NCBI GenBank assembly: GCA_035502855.1
Contig: DATJTX010000016.1
Location: 1 to 64,000, forward strand
Direction of reading: 5' to 3'
Source of the DNA: Candidatus Baltobacteraceae bacterium
Lineage (GTDB): Bacteria > Vulcanimicrobiota > Vulcanimicrobiia > Vulcanimicrobiales > Vulcanimicrobiaceae
Length of the DNA: 64,000 nucleotides
Shown here: piece by piece, positions 33,011 through 43,371 of the stretch
How the letters are laid out: each line of letters opens with the position of its first letter
Numbering within the stretch: the first letter of the stretch is position 1
The notes under the pieces: model-generated
Seen by the model: the letters and a program-made list of their open reading frames with translations, nothing else
The model's database searches: none
What the model was told of the DNA's origin: nothing
Position numbers and translations under genes: made by a program

Positions 33011-34882
33011 ATGCACATCATCGGAACCGCCGGGCACGTCGATCACGGCAAGTCCTCGCTCGTGTTGGCGCTGACCGGAACCAATCCCGATCGCTGGCTC
33101 GAAGAGCAAGAGCGCGGGATGACCCTCGACCTGGGCTTTGCGCATCTGCGCTTCGAGGACGGAATCGAGGCGGGGATCGTCGACGTTCCCGGGCACGAGC
33201 GCTTTCTGCACAACATGCTCGCCGGCGCCGCCGGGATGGAACTGCTCTTGCTGGTCGTGGCCGCCGACGACGGCGTGATGCCGCAGACGATCGAGCACCT
33301 GCAGATTCTGCGATACCTCAATGTCAAGCGGATCGTGGTCGCGCTCACCAAAGTCGACCTGATTTCGCCGGAGCGGCGGGATGAAGCGTCGAGGCGCGTT
33401 CGCGAGCAACTCGGCGACACGATCGCGCGCGACGCGGTCATCTTCGCGGTGTCGAGCGTCACCGGTGAAAATCTCGACATGCTGAAAATCGCGTTGCACG
33501 ATGCGCTGGCGGCGCTGCCCTCGCGCGAACCGCACGCGCCGGCCTACCTGCCGATCGATCGCGTCTTCGTGTTGCCGGGGCGCGGGACGATCGTAACCGG
33601 TACGCTGATGCAAGGCCGAATCGCGGCCGGCGATTCGATGGCACTCGATCCGCCCGGCGAGCGCGTGCGGGCGCGCAGTTTGCACGTCTTCGGCGCCGCG
33701 CGCGATGCGGCAACCGGCGGAACGCGCGTGGCGTTAAATTTGCCCGGGATCGAGCGCGCGCAGATCGGACGCGGCGCGGTGCTGGCCGATCCCGCATTCT
33801 CGGCGCGCGCGAATTTCGCCGTACGATTCTCCGCGCTGCGTGACGCGCTGCCGCTGATCCGCCGGCGCACGCACGTGCGCGCGCACATCGGATCCGCCGA
33901 GATCCTCGGTACGCTCGTGATCGAGCGGCCGCCGGCGGACGAGGGCGTCGTCGACGCGCAGCTCTTCCTGCGCCGGAGCGTGCTCGCATTTCCGGGCGTG
34001 CGCTTCGTGCTGCGCCGCGTCTCGCCCAAGACGCTGCTCGGCGGCGGCGAGATCGTCGCGCTCGAGGGCGAGGCGCCCGCGCCGTCGAGCGACGATCACG
34101 GCGTGATTCGCGCGCTGCTTGCTCAGCACGGGCTCGAACCGCAAGATGTTGCCGCGGTTGCCTTTGCCGCCAACGTGCGCGAGGAGGTCGCGCAGAACGC
34201 CCTGAGCGAGCTGGCGGAACGCGGCGAGGCGGTCGCGCTCGCGCGACCGGCCGCCTATCTGGACGCAGCGGCGTTCACGGGATTCGGCGCGCGGGTCGTC
34301 GACGCGCTCGAGACGCGGCAGCGCGACGAGCCCTGGTCGATGGGCGTGACCTCTCTCGCACTCGCGCGCCTTCTTACGATCGATGAACCGCTCGTGATCC
34401 GCTTGCTCGCCGCACTCGTCGAAGAGGGCCGCATCGTGCAGCGCCACGGCTACTACGCGACCACCGACCATCAGCCCAAACTCTCACCCGAACAGCGCGC
34501 ATTCTTCGAGGAGAACGTCCCGCTCGACCCCGCGATCCCGTTCCTTCCGGTTGCGTTCGACGATCTTGCAGCGCAGGTGAAGTGTTCGGAGATCACCGGA
34601 CTCAAGAAGGCCTTTGATACATTGCTCGCCCGCGGCGTGCTGGTGAAGATCGGTGATGCTCTGTATCGCGGAACGCAGATCGAACGCGCCCACGAACGCA
34701 TCGAGACGTTCATCGCGAGCAACGGTCCGATGACGATGGCCCAGTTTCGCGACTTGCTTGGAACGTCGCGTAAGTTTGCGGTTCCCCTGCTGGAATGGTT
34801 CGACGCGCGCGGAATCACCGTGCGTACCGGCGATCTGCGCGCGCTGCGCGCGCGAAAAGGCGCGCGGGAACAGCTCGTATAA
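33011..34882 (+). CDS. selB: Selenocysteine-specific elongation factor SelB
   Basis: SelB carries Sec-tRNA(Sec) to UGA codons marked by a SECIS hairpin. The 623-residue protein has the GTPase G1 motif [12 protein letters not shown] (residues 4-15), G3 DVPGHERF, G4 TKVD and G5 SSVTG. The EF-Tu-like domains 2 and 3 follow, and the C-terminal winged-helix repeats (about 370-623) bind the SECIS RNA. The adenine deaminase gene begins 10 bases after the stop. A tRNA-Sec gene is at 49796. Domain content and length are normal. Confidence 0.96.
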   Translation: MHIIGTAGHVDHGKSSLVLALTGTNPDRWLEEQERGMTLDLGFAHLRFEDGIEAGIVDVPGHERFLHNMLAGAAGMELLLLVVAADDGVMPQTIEHLQILRYLNVKRIVVALTKVDLISPERRDEASRRVREQLGDTIARDAVIFAVSSVTGENLDMLKIALHDALAALPSREPHAPAYLPIDRVFVLPGRGTIVTGTLMQGRIAAGDSMALDPPGERVRARSLHVFGAARDAATGGTRVALNLPGIERAQIGRGAVLADPAFSARANFAVRFSALRDALPLIRRRTHVRAHIGSAEILGTLVIERPPADEGVVDAQLFLRRSVLAFPGVRFVLRRVSPKTLLGGGEIVALEGEAPAPSSDDHGVIRALLAQHGLEPQDVAAVAFAANVREEVAQNALSELAERGEAVALARPAAYLDAAAFTGFGARVVDALETRQRDEPWSMGVTSLALARLLTIDEPLVIRLLAALVEEGRIVQRHGYYATTDHQPKLSPEQRAFFEENVPLDPAIPFLPVAFDDLAAQVKCSEITGLKKAFDTLLARGVLVKIGDALYRGTQIERAHERIETFIASNGPMTMAQFRDLLGTSRKFAVPLLEWFDARGITVRTGDLRALRARKGAREQLV

Positions 34883-34892
34883 CCTGGGCCGG

Positions 34893-35900
34893 GTGATCGA
34901 TCTCCGGCGACTTCCCAAGGCCGAACTCCATCTCCACATCGAAGGCACTCTCGAACCCGAACTGATCTTCACCATCGCCCGGCGTAACGGTGTCGATCCC
35001 GGCTATCCTTCGGTCGACGCGTTGCGCGAGGCGTATCACTTCACCGATCTGCAGTCATTTCTGAACTTGTACTACGCCGGTATGCGCGTCCTGCGCACGC
35101 AGCGCGACTACTACGATCTCGCTACCGGCTACCTCGAACGTGCGGCGGCGCAAGGCGTGCGCCACGCCGAGATCTTCTTCGATCCGCAGGCCCACACGCA
35201 ACGCGGCATCTCGTTCGCGGTCGTGCTCGAAGGTCTGAGCGCGGCGCTCGATTCGGCGCGCGAGCGGCACGGCATCACCTCGCACCTGATCCTGTGTTTC
35301 TTGCGCGACCTGCCGGTTGAATCGGCGATGGCGACGCTCGATCAAGCGATCCCGTTTCGCGATCGAATCGTCGCGGTCGGACTCGATTCGGCTGAGATCG
35401 GCAACCCGCCGGCGAAATTCTTGACGGTCTTCGATCGCGCGCGTGCCGAGGGCTTCTTGACCGTCGCGCACGCCGGCGAGGAGGGCCCGCCGGAATACGT
35501 GTGGGAGGCGCTGGATTTGCTGCACGTATCGCGCATCGATCACGGCGTCCGCGCGCTGGAAGACCCGCAATTGGTCGAGCGTCTTCGCCGCCAGCGCGTT
35601 CCGCTGACCGTGTGCCCCTTCTCGAACGTCAAGTTGCGCGTGGTCAGTGACCTCGCCCACCATCCGCTCAAGCGCATGTTGGCCGCGGGACTGCTCGCGA
35701 CCGTGAACTCCGATGACCCCGCCTACTTTGGGGGCTACGTCACCGCGAACTTGGAAGGCGCAGCGGTTGCGCTGGGGCTTTCGGAGCATGACGTGATCAC
35801 GCTCGCCAAAAATTCGTTCGAGGCGTCGTTCATCGACGATGCGAGCAAACGAATACATCTCGAAGAGATCGACCGCATGATCAATGCCGCACGAGCGTGA
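34893..35900 (+). CDS. Adenine deaminase (adenosine deaminase superfamily)
   Basis: The GTG at 34893 gives 335 residues beginning close to the first metal-binding motif [17 protein letters not shown] (two His). Other catalytic parts are [10 protein letters not shown] (Glu, near 192), the [11 protein letters not shown] motif and [10 protein letters not shown] (Asp, near 275). The LEGTLEPE opening and YAGMRVLRT segment fit the adenine deaminase branch (as in Pseudomonas PA0148 and yeast Aah1) better than adenosine deaminase: adenine to hypoxanthine in purine salvage. A longer frame upstream overlaps selB and is not needed. It is probably co-transcribed with selB. Confidence 0.92.
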   Translation: MIDLRRLPKAELHLHIEGTLEPELIFTIARRNGVDPGYPSVDALREAYHFTDLQSFLNLYYAGMRVLRTQRDYYDLATGYLERAAAQGVRHAEIFFDPQAHTQRGISFAVVLEGLSAALDSARERHGITSHLILCFLRDLPVESAMATLDQAIPFRDRIVAVGLDSAEIGNPPAKFLTVFDRARAEGFLTVAHAGEEGPPEYVWEALDLLHVSRIDHGVRALEDPQLVERLRRQRVPLTVCPFSNVKLRVVSDLAHHPLKRMLAAGLLATVNSDDPAYFGGYVTANLEGAAVALGLSEHDVITLAKNSFEASFIDDASKRIHLEEIDRMINAARA

Positions 35901-36987
35901 CCACGCCGATCACGACCTCGATCGCGATCAACAGGATCACGATGACCTCGAGAAATTCGTCGCGCTGCACTCGCGCCTGGTCGATGAAGAACCGGTACAG
36001 GTCGCGAACGCTGGCGAGCTTGCTGTCGATCTGGCGCTGCCAGTCAGCCAAACCCAGCCGCGCCGCCGCAGCGCGGTAGATGCGCGCGTAGTATGCATCG
36101 CCGACGACTTTGAGTGCGTTGCTCGATCGATCGATCAATTCGAGCACGTCGACGATCAGATAGCGTACGTCGGCGGCGAGTTCCGCCTCGCGCCGGCCGA
36201 AAAGCGAGCGCGACCGCTGGCCCGGTGCGGTCGCGTAGATCGAGTCGAGCTCGCGATCGAGCAGCGCGTCGTAAGTCCGCAGTTCGAGCAGTTGCGAATT
36301 GGCGAATTCCAAGATGTCTTGGATCGCGTCGCTCGATTCGCGCCGGTCGTAGACGAAGGCCGTATCCCATTGCACGATCGTCAGATCGTCTGCGTAATAC
36401 GAGAAGCGCGTGCGCAACGACTCTTCGATCTCGCCCTGTGAAAGCGAACCGGATTCACCGAGCAGGATATTCGACAGCGCTTCGGAGTGATCGTGCAGCA
36501 GCGCCTCGGCATCGAGGCGCGGATCGAACCGCTCGATGTCGATGACCAGGTAATCCTCGATCAGCGGTTCGTGCCGGTCGTCGAGCGCAGCACCCAGCTC
36601 GTCACAGACGCGCCGCACCACGGCGATCGCGTATTTGGCGATTTCCTCGTTGCGTCGCACCCGGGCGGCTACCGCTTCGAGTTCGCCCCACGCGCCGCCG
36701 GCTGCAAAGGAGAGACGCAGCGAAATGACACCGTAGTCAAAAAACTTGGCGCGCACCGTGCACTGCAGCTCGGCCAGCATCGTGTCGGGCAGGCGCGCGA
36801 CCAGCGGCGGAACGGGGAACTGGAGATAGGAGTTGCTCTGATGCGGGCGCAGCGGGATGTCGGCCGGGGCGACGCCTTCGCCTTCCACCGTGCGAAGCGC
36901 CGCGAGATCGATGGTGTCGGCGACGTCGAATAGGTAAAATGCGCGAACCGCTCCCGCCGCGATCTTCATCGGGATAGAATAGACCAT
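35881..36987 (-). CDS. RMND1/Rmd1-like DUF155 protein with C-terminal membrane helix
   Basis: The 368-residue frame from ATG 36987 (alternative ATG 36969) carries an [13 protein letters not shown] opening and a middle region with [12 protein letters not shown] long coiled-coil-like helical part ([26 protein letters not shown]) follows, and a C-terminal membrane helix ([24 protein letters not shown]) closes it. This order matches the DUF155 family, to which yeast Rmd1/Rmd8 and mitochondrial RMND1 belong. The start is close to the divergent clpB gene. The upstream extension of the frame is antisense to clpB and is rejected. Function in bacteria is unclear. It converges with the adenine deaminase gene (20-base overlap). 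Confidence 0.75.
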   Translation of the reverse strand: MVYSIPMKIAAGAVRAFYLFDVADTIDLAALRTVEGEGVAPADIPLRPHQSNSYLQFPVPPLVARLPDTMLAELQCTVRAKFFDYGVISLRLSFAAGGAWGELEAVAARVRRNEEIAKYAIAVVRRVCDELGAALDDRHEPLIEDYLVIDIERFDPRLDAEALLHDHSEALSNILLGESGSLSQGEIEESLRTRFSYYADDLTIVQWDTAFVYDRRESSDAIQDILEFANSQLLELRTYDALLDRELDSIYATAPGQRSRSLFGRREAELAADVRYLIVDVLELIDRSSNALKVVGDAYYARIYRAAAARLGLADWQRQIDSKLASVRDLYRFFIDQARVQRDEFLEVIVILLIAIEVVIGVVTLVRH

Positions 36988-37089
36988 ACCGGGAGCAGTG
37001 GCCTTCGGGCCGGCTAGGGCTCCGCTGCTCGCACTGGGAGGTCTGCCCTGCAACCAAGCGCCGCGAATTGCGGTTCTGTAGAGTGAAGC

Positions 37090-39720
37090 ATGAACGTCGA
37101 TAAAATGACCGAGCGCGTAGCGGACGGCCTCAATGAGGCATATTCGCGCGCGCTCCGCGAACACAACACCCAAACGATGCCCGAGCATGTGCTTGCGGCG
37201 CTGCTCGAACAGGAGCGCGGCATCGCGCCCGACATCCTGACCAAAGCGGGTGCCGATCCCAAAGCCTTCGCGCGGCGCGTCGACGAAGCGATCGCGCACT
37301 TGCCGCATCTCTCCGGGCCGAACGCCGAGTCGGCGCAGGTCACGCTCTCGCCCGAGCTCGGGCGGATCATGAACGCCGCGGAGAACGAGGCCAAGGCGCT
37401 GCAAGACGACTACGTTTCGGTCGAGCACGTACTGCTCGCCATGGCGCAATCCACCGGGACGGTCGGTAAGCTCTTTCGCGACGCCGGGCTGACCAAAGAC
37501 AAACTGCTCGCGGCGCTGCGCGACGTCCGCGGCAATCAACGTGTGACCTCGAAAGATCCGGAAGGCACGTACAAATCGCTCGAACGCTATGGGCGTGATC
37601 TCACGCTCGAGGCCGAGCGGGGAAAGCTCGATCCGGTGATCGGCCGCGACGACGAGATTCGCCGCATCGTTCAAGTGCTCTCACGCCGCACCAAGAATAA
37701 CCCGGTGCTGATCGGCGATCCCGGCGTCGGCAAGACCGCGATCGTCGAAGGATTGGCGCAGCGCATCGTGCGCGGCGACGTTCCCGAAGGATTGAAGAAC
37801 AAGCGCATCGTGTCGCTCGACATGGGCGCACTGATTGCCGGCGCAAAGTATCGCGGTGAGTTCGAGGAGCGGCTCAAAGCCGTACTCAAGGACGTCGCCA
37901 CCTCCGAAGGCGGCATCATTCTCTTCGTCGACGAGCTGCACACCGTCGTCGGCGCGGGGAAGACCGAAGGCTCGATGGACGCGGGGAATCTGCTCAAACC
38001 GATGCTGGCGCGCGGCGAGCTGCACATGATCGGCGCGACGACACTCGATGAGTATCGGAGGTACATCGAAAAGGACGCGGCGCTGGAACGGCGGTTCCAA
38101 CCGGTCTTCGTCGATCAGCCCAGCGTCGAGGATACGATTTCGATTCTGCGTGGTTTGCGCGAAAAATACGAGACCCACCACGGGGTGCGGATCAAGGACA
38201 GCGCGTTGGTCGCGGCGGCGACGATGAGCAACCGCTACATCTCGGATCGCTTCCTTCCCGACAAGGCGATCGACCTGGTCGACGAGGCCGCGGCCAAGCT
38301 GCGCACCGAGATCGACTCGATGCCGCAAGAGCTCGACGAGGTTTCGCGCCGCATCATGCAGCTCGAGATCGAGCGCGAAGCGCTGCGCAAAGAAAGCGAT
38401 AGCGCAAGCCGTGCGCGCCTCGACGTGCTCGAACGCGAGCTCGCCGAACTGCGCGAGTCGCAGGCGAAACTACGCACGCAATGGGATGCGGAGAAGAACG
38501 CGTCCGTTCGCTTGCGCGAGCTGCGCGAGCAGATCACCGAGACCAAGGTGCAGATCGAACAGGCCGAACGCCAATACGATCTCAATCGCGTGGCGGAGTT
38601 GAAGTACGGCCGCTTGGCGCAGCTCGAAAAGCAGCTTGCCGCCGAGGAGACGCGTCTGCGCAGCGTGGACGGCGGCCGTCTTTCGAAAGAAGAGGTCGAC
38701 GAAGAAGACATCGCCGAGGTGATCGCGCGTTGGACCGGGATTCCCGTCTCCAAATTGCTCGAGGGCGAACGGCAGAAGCTGCTTCATCTCGATGAGGAAC
38801 TGCACAAACGCGTCATCGGGCAAGATGAAGCCGTAACGGCGGTTGCCGAAGCGGTCTTGCGCTCGCGTTCGGGTCTTTCCGACCCGAATCGGCCGATCGG
38901 CTCGTTCATCTTCCTCGGGCCGACCGGCGTTGGGAAGACCGAACTCGCGCGGGCACTGGCCGAGTATCTCTTCGACGACGAGCGCGCGCTCGTGCGTATC
39001 GATATGTCGGAGTACGGCGAGAGGCATAGCGTCGCGCGGATGCTCGGCGCGCCTCCGGGCTACGTCGGGTACGACGAGGGCGGGCAGCTCACCGAAGCGG
39101 TCCGGCGCCGTCCGTATTGCGTCGTGCTCTTCGATGAGATCGAGAAAGCGCACCCGGACGTATTCAACGTCTTCTTGCAGATTCTCGACGACGGCCGTTT
39201 GACCGACGGTCAAGGCCACACCGTCGATTTCCGCAACACGATCGTGATCATGACCTCGAACATCGGCAGCCATCGTATCCTCGATTACAAGGGGACGTGG
39301 GGCGGTGCCGACGAGGCGATCATGCGAGCGACCGTGATGGAAGAGCTGCGCGCGCACTTCCGGCCGGAGTTCCTCAATCGCGTCGACGAGGTCATCGTCT
39401 TCCATGCGCTCTCCGAGGATCAGTTGATGCAGATCGTCGACATCCAGCTTGGGCGCTTGCGCGCACGGCTTGCCGAGCGGCACATCTCGCTCGCGCTCGA
39501 CGAGGCGGCGAAGCGTCATCTGGTCAAGGCCGGGTACGATCCGCATTACGGTGCGCGCCCGCTCAAGCGGACGCTTCAGAAAGAAGTGGAGACGCCGCTC
39601 GGACGCAAGATTCTCGCGGGCGAGATCAAGGACGGCGACACGGTGAACGTGGGATTCAACGACATCTCGGGCGAGCTCACGTTCAACGCCGCACCCACCA
39701 AAGTTCCGGCAACGGTGTAA
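37090..39720 (+). CDS. clpB: ATP-dependent chaperone ClpB (Hsp104)
   Basis: ClpB disaggregates proteins with DnaK. The 876-residue protein has the double-ClpN N-domain (1-145), AAA+ module 1 with Walker [16 protein letters not shown] (about 208-222), and a coiled-coil M domain (about 395-520, rich in Glu, Arg and Leu). AAA+ module 2 carries [15 protein letters not shown] (about 609-623). The C-terminal D2 small domain ends in [12 protein letters not shown]. ClpB rather than ClpA/C is indicated by the long M domain and the lack of a ClpP-binding IGF loop. It is divergent from the DUF155 gene; no clear CIRCE-type element is visible. Confidence 0.96.
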   Translation: MNVDKMTERVADGLNEAYSRALREHNTQTMPEHVLAALLEQERGIAPDILTKAGADPKAFARRVDEAIAHLPHLSGPNAESAQVTLSPELGRIMNAAENEAKALQDDYVSVEHVLLAMAQSTGTVGKLFRDAGLTKDKLLAALRDVRGNQRVTSKDPEGTYKSLERYGRDLTLEAERGKLDPVIGRDDEIRRIVQVLSRRTKNNPVLIGDPGVGKTAIVEGLAQRIVRGDVPEGLKNKRIVSLDMGALIAGAKYRGEFEERLKAVLKDVATSEGGIILFVDELHTVVGAGKTEGSMDAGNLLKPMLARGELHMIGATTLDEYRRYIEKDAALERRFQPVFVDQPSVEDTISILRGLREKYETHHGVRIKDSALVAAATMSNRYISDRFLPDKAIDLVDEAAAKLRTEIDSMPQELDEVSRRIMQLEIEREALRKESDSASRARLDVLERELAELRESQAKLRTQWDAEKNASVRLRELREQITETKVQIEQAERQYDLNRVAELKYGRLAQLEKQLAAEETRLRSVDGGRLSKEEVDEEDIAEVIARWTGIPVSKLLEGERQKLLHLDEELHKRVIGQDEAVTAVAEAVLRSRSGLSDPNRPIGSFIFLGPTGVGKTELARALAEYLFDDERALVRIDMSEYGERHSVARMLGAPPGYVGYDEGGQLTEAVRRRPYCVVLFDEIEKAHPDVFNVFLQILDDGRLTDGQGHTVDFRNTIVIMTSNIGSHRILDYKGTWGGADEAIMRATVMEELRAHFRPEFLNRVDEVIVFHALSEDQLMQIVDIQLGRLRARLAERHISLALDEAAKRHLVKAGYDPHYGARPLKRTLQKEVETPLGRKILAGEIKDGDTVNVGFNDISGELTFNAAPTKVPATV

Positions 39721-39727
39721 GAGTCGC

Positions 39728-40375
39728 GTGCGTGCGGTAGCGCTGGCGGTGGCCGCCGTTCTGGCTGCCGCGCCTGCCGCGGGTTCGCCGGCGGGGACGA
39801 GCGGACTGCGCGCACTCGAGCCGTGGTTTCGCGCCCAGCCGATCGTGCGGTGCTTTCCGTTTCTTGCGGCGGGGCTCTTCCGCACGCATGAGCGCGACGA
39901 CGCCCGGAACGTGACCGTGCCGCGGGTATTTCTGCTCGCGCATCATCGCGTTGCGCCGTTGCTGGCCGCGCTGGCGTCGTTGCCGCAAGCCGATGACGTG
40001 TACCATTACCGCGGGTCGAACCCGCAGGAGGACGTGATCCTACGCATGACGCGCGGATCCGGCCGCATCGCCTGGTACGAACGCGCGGGGGTCGCCGGCG
40101 GCCAGTACTACGAGCAGTGGATCATCGGATACATGCCGCTCGGCTCGGCTGCCCCGGTCGAGGTCGCGCGCAGCGGCGCGGCCGATGCCATCGCCAAATC
40201 GATCGCCTACCGATTCGCACCCGTTCTCGATTCGGTACCGCCGGCGTATCGAATGACGCGCTGCGGCATGATCGCCGTTTCGGTGACCGACGCAGTCGCG
40301 CAAGAACAAGTCTTGACGCTGATCTTCGATGGCAGGCGGCACCTCGTTGCGGCCGTGGGTGTGACCTCGCTGTAG
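39728..40375 (+). CDS. Secreted protein of unknown function
   Basis: The 215-residue product, from a GTG at 39728, has a signal peptide (hydrophobic residues about 2-20, ending AGSPA). The mature part has two cysteines (IVRCFPF and TRCGMIA) and mixed charged and hydrophobic segments with no family I recognise. It begins 8 bases after the clpB stop, so it may be transcribed with clpB, and it faces the ArsR gene, which ends 15 bases away in the opposite direction. It may be stress related by context only. Confidence 0.68.
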   Translation: MRAVALAVAAVLAAAPAAGSPAGTSGLRALEPWFRAQPIVRCFPFLAAGLFRTHERDDARNVTVPRVFLLAHHRVAPLLAALASLPQADDVYHYRGSNPQEDVILRMTRGSGRIAWYERAGVAGGQYYEQWIIGYMPLGSAAPVEVARSGAADAIAKSIAYRFAPVLDSVPPAYRMTRCGMIAVSVTDAVAQEQVLTLIFDGRRHLVAAVGVTSL

Positions 40376-40389
40376 CGAAAAAGTTCCGG

Positions 40390-40731
40390 CTACGCGTTTT
40401 CGACGGCGTTCAGCACGCCGTCGAGGAGCCCCGGGAACATGTCGTCGAGGATGTCACGGCGCAGCCAGATGAACTTCTGCCGTCCCTCGTAGCGCGCCAT
40501 GATCAGTCCGGCTTCGCGCAAGACTTTGAAGTGATGGCTGAGGTTTTGCTTCGAGGCGAGGTCGAGGAACTCGAACGGACACTGTTCTTCGCGCGCGGAC
40601 AGCTGCCGGACGATCGTCAACCGCGTGGGGTCGCTGAGTGCCGCCAGGATTCCGTAAATGGTGATGTCCTCGCGCTCGGGATACCAGTGGGCGCGAGGGG
40701 CTTGGAGGGTTTCGGAAATTTCGGGGCTCAT
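40390..40731 (-). CDS. ArsR-family transcriptional regulator
   Basis: The 113-residue protein is a winged helix-turn-helix of the ArsR type: YGILAALSDPTRLTIVRQLS (helix alpha1-2), DLASKQNLSHHFKVLREAGLI (recognition region), then the wing RYEGRQKFIWLRRDI. The metal site CVC motif of ArsR is absent; one Cys (EQCPFEF) remains, so the inducer may be a redox change or an organic ligand rather than arsenite. It is divergent from a small gene and an MFS exporter. The 42 bases between the genes hold a probable operator that overlaps a promoter, so this regulator probably represses the exporter. Confidence 0.92.
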   Translation of the reverse strand: MSPEISETLQAPRAHWYPEREDITIYGILAALSDPTRLTIVRQLSAREEQCPFEFLDLASKQNLSHHFKVLREAGLIMARYEGRQKFIWLRRDILDDMFPGLLDGVLNAVENA

Positions 40732-40733
40732 GC

Positions 40734-40784
40734 TTGACAGTAAAACATCCTTTGTACTATTCTACGGTACAAGATGTATTTTAC
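40734..40784. promoter_or_regulatory. Promoter and inverted-repeat operator between arsR and the exporter operon
   Basis: On the plus strand TTGACA (40734-40739) and TATTCT (40758-40763) are separated by 18 bases. An imperfect inverted repeat covers the same place: GTAAAACATCCTTTGTAC (40740-40757) and GTACAAGATGTATTTTAC (40767-40784). The second arm runs through the start codon at 40774, so transcription would begin only a few bases before the ATG. A repressor bound here would block RNA polymerase, fitting the neighbouring ArsR protein. Confidence 0.65.
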
Positions 40785-41121
40785 TATAGACGAGCAGGAG
40801 CCGTCTAGCGCTACCCAAGACGCCCGGCGGTCCTTCAATACCCTTCGCAGCCACGCTCAGGCTCTGGCCAGCCTTTCGGCTTCCTTTCAAAGCGAGGCCC
40901 AGGAGGTCACCGCGGCCTACCGCCAGGCGCTCGACTCCGGCGATTCCTCGCCGTGGTCGCGCCTCGTGCAAGCCGCAGCCCAGCTCGCCGGACATGGGCA
41001 GACGGTCGAGCAGCTCCTGGGCCTAGGTGAAACCGAACGCGTCGCCTGGCGCTTCTTCCGGCAGATCGCCGATGAAAATGCGGATCTGCTGGCGCCGCAG
41101 CGCGACCTGGCCATCGCCTAA
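40774..41121 (+). CDS. Small helical protein of unknown function, probable leader gene of the exporter operon
   Basis: The 115-residue product is helical and Ala/Gln/Glu/Arg-rich (DARRSFNTLRSHAQALASLSASFQSEAQEV, then ERVAWRFFRQIADENADLLAPQ). It has no signal peptide and no recognised domain. The ATG lies 11 bases after a -10-like TATTCT, so the mRNA is probably almost leaderless. The MFS transporter follows 26 bases on. It may help regulate or stabilise the exporter; this is inference from position. Confidence 0.65.
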   Translation: MYFTIDEQEPSSATQDARRSFNTLRSHAQALASLSASFQSEAQEVTAAYRQALDSGDSSPWSRLVQAAAQLAGHGQTVEQLLGLGETERVAWRFFRQIADENADLLAPQRDLAIA

Positions 41122-41147
41122 CCGCTAACCACACAAAGGAACTTTCC

Positions 41148-42725
41148 GTGACTACCGTGGTCGAATACGGCGCACGCCGTGCGTTCGTCGTAGCTGCCGT
41201 CATGCTCGCAGCCCTGATGCAGCTCGCGGATACGACGATCGTCAACGTCGCGTTGCCGACCATCGACGGCGCGCTCGGCGCTTCGACCGATGAGGGCGCG
41301 TGGTTTATCACTGCCTATATCATCGCCAACGTGATCGTGATCCCGCTGACGCCGTGGCTTCAATCGATCTTCGGCCGCAAACGCTATTTCGCGATCTCGA
41401 TCGCCGGGTTCACCGCCGTCTCGATCTTGTGCGGGCTCGCGAACGATACGAATACCGAGATCCTGCTTCGCTTTGTCCAAGGCGCGTTCGGCGGCGGCTT
41501 GATGGTGCCGGCTCAACAGATCATTCGCGACACGTTCCCGCCGCAGGAGCTGGGCAAGAGCCAATCCCTCTTCGCGCTCGCGATCGTCATCGGCCCGACG
41601 ATCGGCCCGACCCTCGGAGGCATTCTCACCGACGATCTCAGCTGGCGCTGGGTGTTTTTCGTGAACGTGCTGCCGGGCATCTTTGCGACGCTGCTGGTGC
41701 TGATGTTCGTGCGCGACCCGCAAGCGCCCAAACGCATCCCCATCGACGGGATCGGCATGGGTTTGCTCGCCGTCGGCTTGGCGACGATGCAGTACGTGCT
41801 CGACGAAGGTGAGCGAAACGGCTGGCTCGGCGATTCGACGATACTGACGTGTTGCGTCGTCTCGGTGATCGCACTCGCGGCGTTCGTGGCCTGGGAGCTG
41901 TGGGGAACGAAGCATCCGGCCGTTGCGTTGCGCGTCTTTCGCGATCGCAACGTCTGGTCGAGCTCGGTCGTCATGTTCGCGATCGGCGCGACGATGTACG
42001 CGTTGATCTTCATCCAGCCGCAATACGTGCAAGAGTCGCTCGGCTTCACGACGACGATGGCCGGTTATCTGTTGATGGTGCGTGCGGGAATGCTCGCGAT
42101 TCTCTATCCGATGACGACCTGGGTCGTCTCGCAGCAGAAATGGGATCTGCGAATCGTCGCCGCCGCCGGAATCTTCTTCATGGGCATCACGACCTGGCTG
42201 CAAACCTTCGATATGGCCACCAATGCCGCGTTCGGTAATTTCGTGATCACGCAGGCGCTGGGCGGTATCGGTCTAGCTTTCGTGTTCGTACCGGTCAACG
42301 TCGTACTGCTTGCGGGAATCGAGCACGCCATCGTGCCGCCGGCGCTTGCGCTCGTGCGTTTGATGCAGCAGATCGGCGCATCGGTGGGATCGGCCTATGC
42401 GGCGACGCTCCTCGACCAAAACTTCGCGCAGGCGCTGAGCGGCATCGCAAGCTCGATCAACCTCGGCCGCCCGGAGATCGCGTCGGCAATTGCGGCGCAC
42501 GGGTCGCAGGCACTCCTCACGCTCAACGGCATTGCCAACGAGCAGGCGGCGAATCTCGCCGCCATGTCGACGACACAATTCTTCGCACTGGCCACGATCG
42601 CGACGACGTTGCTGCCGCTGCTGATGATCCGCCGCCCCATCCTCCCCACGCCCGTGCCTGCCCCAGCCCCTCCCGTGCCGGTCACGCGCGGCGAGGTGCC
42701 CGAACGCCGGCCCGTCCACGCCTAG
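41148..42725 (+). CDS. MFS multidrug exporter, DHA2 (EmrB/QacA) family
   Basis: The 525-residue transporter, from a GTG at 41148 with AAAGGAA nearby, has 14 predicted membrane helices. The MFS-signature loop after helix 2 is LQSIFGRKRYFAISI, and an antiporter motif (helix 5) is GPTIGPTLGGILTDDLSWRWVFFVNV. DHA2 members expel drugs, dyes or bile salts with protons. The gene follows a small protein gene and is probably repressed by the divergent ArsR protein. The C-terminus is proline-rich (PVPAPAPPVPVT). The substrate is unknown. Confidence 0.94.
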   Translation: MTTVVEYGARRAFVVAAVMLAALMQLADTTIVNVALPTIDGALGASTDEGAWFITAYIIANVIVIPLTPWLQSIFGRKRYFAISIAGFTAVSILCGLANDTNTEILLRFVQGAFGGGLMVPAQQIIRDTFPPQELGKSQSLFALAIVIGPTIGPTLGGILTDDLSWRWVFFVNVLPGIFATLLVLMFVRDPQAPKRIPIDGIGMGLLAVGLATMQYVLDEGERNGWLGDSTILTCCVVSVIALAAFVAWELWGTKHPAVALRVFRDRNVWSSSVVMFAIGATMYALIFIQPQYVQESLGFTTTMAGYLLMVRAGMLAILYPMTTWVVSQQKWDLRIVAAAGIFFMGITTWLQTFDMATNAAFGNFVITQALGGIGLAFVFVPVNVVLLAGIEHAIVPPALALVRLMQQIGASVGSAYAATLLDQNFAQALSGIASSINLGRPEIASAIAAHGSQALLTLNGIANEQAANLAAMSTTQFFALATIATTLLPLLMIRRPILPTPVPAPAPPVPVTRGEVPERRPVHA

Positions 42726-42795
42726 TGAGCGAGCGGCTCCTGCGTGTACGTGCGCGACACATCGGGCACGAGCACCGTCGGAGGTCTTAAATCAC

Positions 42796-43362
42796 ATGGC
42801 AGCACTCGCAATTATTCTTGCCGGCGTTCTCGGCGGAGTCGTACCGGTTCCGCACGCTCCGAGCGCGCCGCAGATCCTACCCCAGACGCAAACGCAAACG
42901 CAAACGCAGACGCAAATGCAAGGACAGATCCAGCCGAACGCTGCGCGGCCGCCGATTCAAGCGCAGTTCGCCGACCAAAGCAACTCCATGGCCGGTGTGA
43001 CGACGCATCAAGCGACGCTGGAGAGCACCAGCGGCGGGACCGCAAAGGTGCGCTTCGCGAACGGCGCGACGCAGACGTATAATCTCAGCACCGGCGAGAG
43101 CGCAGCACTACGGCCGTCGATCGGGAAGGCGATCGCCTTCCGCGTCGTCAAGGGCACGATGCAGGTCGCAAAAAACACCGAGTGGGCCACGCTCCAAGCG
43201 GTGCGCAACGGCGTGGCTACCCTTCGCGACAAGGCCGGTAAGCTGACGAACTACACCGTGAACGCGGCGACCGCCGCGCAGTTGCAGGGCATGGTCGGGC
43301 AACCGATTGCCTTCACCCTCAACGGGAACATGATGCTCTTCGCGAGCGATCAAGCACCGTAA
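42796..43362 (+). CDS. Secreted protein with a (QT)n tract, function unknown
   Basis: The 188-residue product has a short hydrophobic N-terminus (MAALAIILAGVLGGVVPVP) and then a run of Gln-Thr pairs (LPQTQTQTQTQTQMQ) encoded by a CAAACG-type repeat. The rest (about 65-188) is a repeated-looking beta-rich region: VTTHQATLESTSGGTAKVRFANGATQTYN and WATLQAVRNGVATLRDKAGKLTNYTVN are two copies of one unit. It is probably exported. The gene lies 71 bases after the exporter gene. No known family recognised. Confidence 0.7.
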   Translation: MAALAIILAGVLGGVVPVPHAPSAPQILPQTQTQTQTQTQMQGQIQPNAARPPIQAQFADQSNSMAGVTTHQATLESTSGGTAKVRFANGATQTYNLSTGESAALRPSIGKAIAFRVVKGTMQVAKNTEWATLQAVRNGVATLRDKAGKLTNYTVNAATAAQLQGMVGQPIAFTLNGNMMLFASDQAP

Positions 43363-43371
43363 GGGGAGCGA

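Noticed and set aside
38470-39885. Long minus-strand frame opposite clpB
   Set aside because: Fully contained in the antisense of clpB and without a domain.
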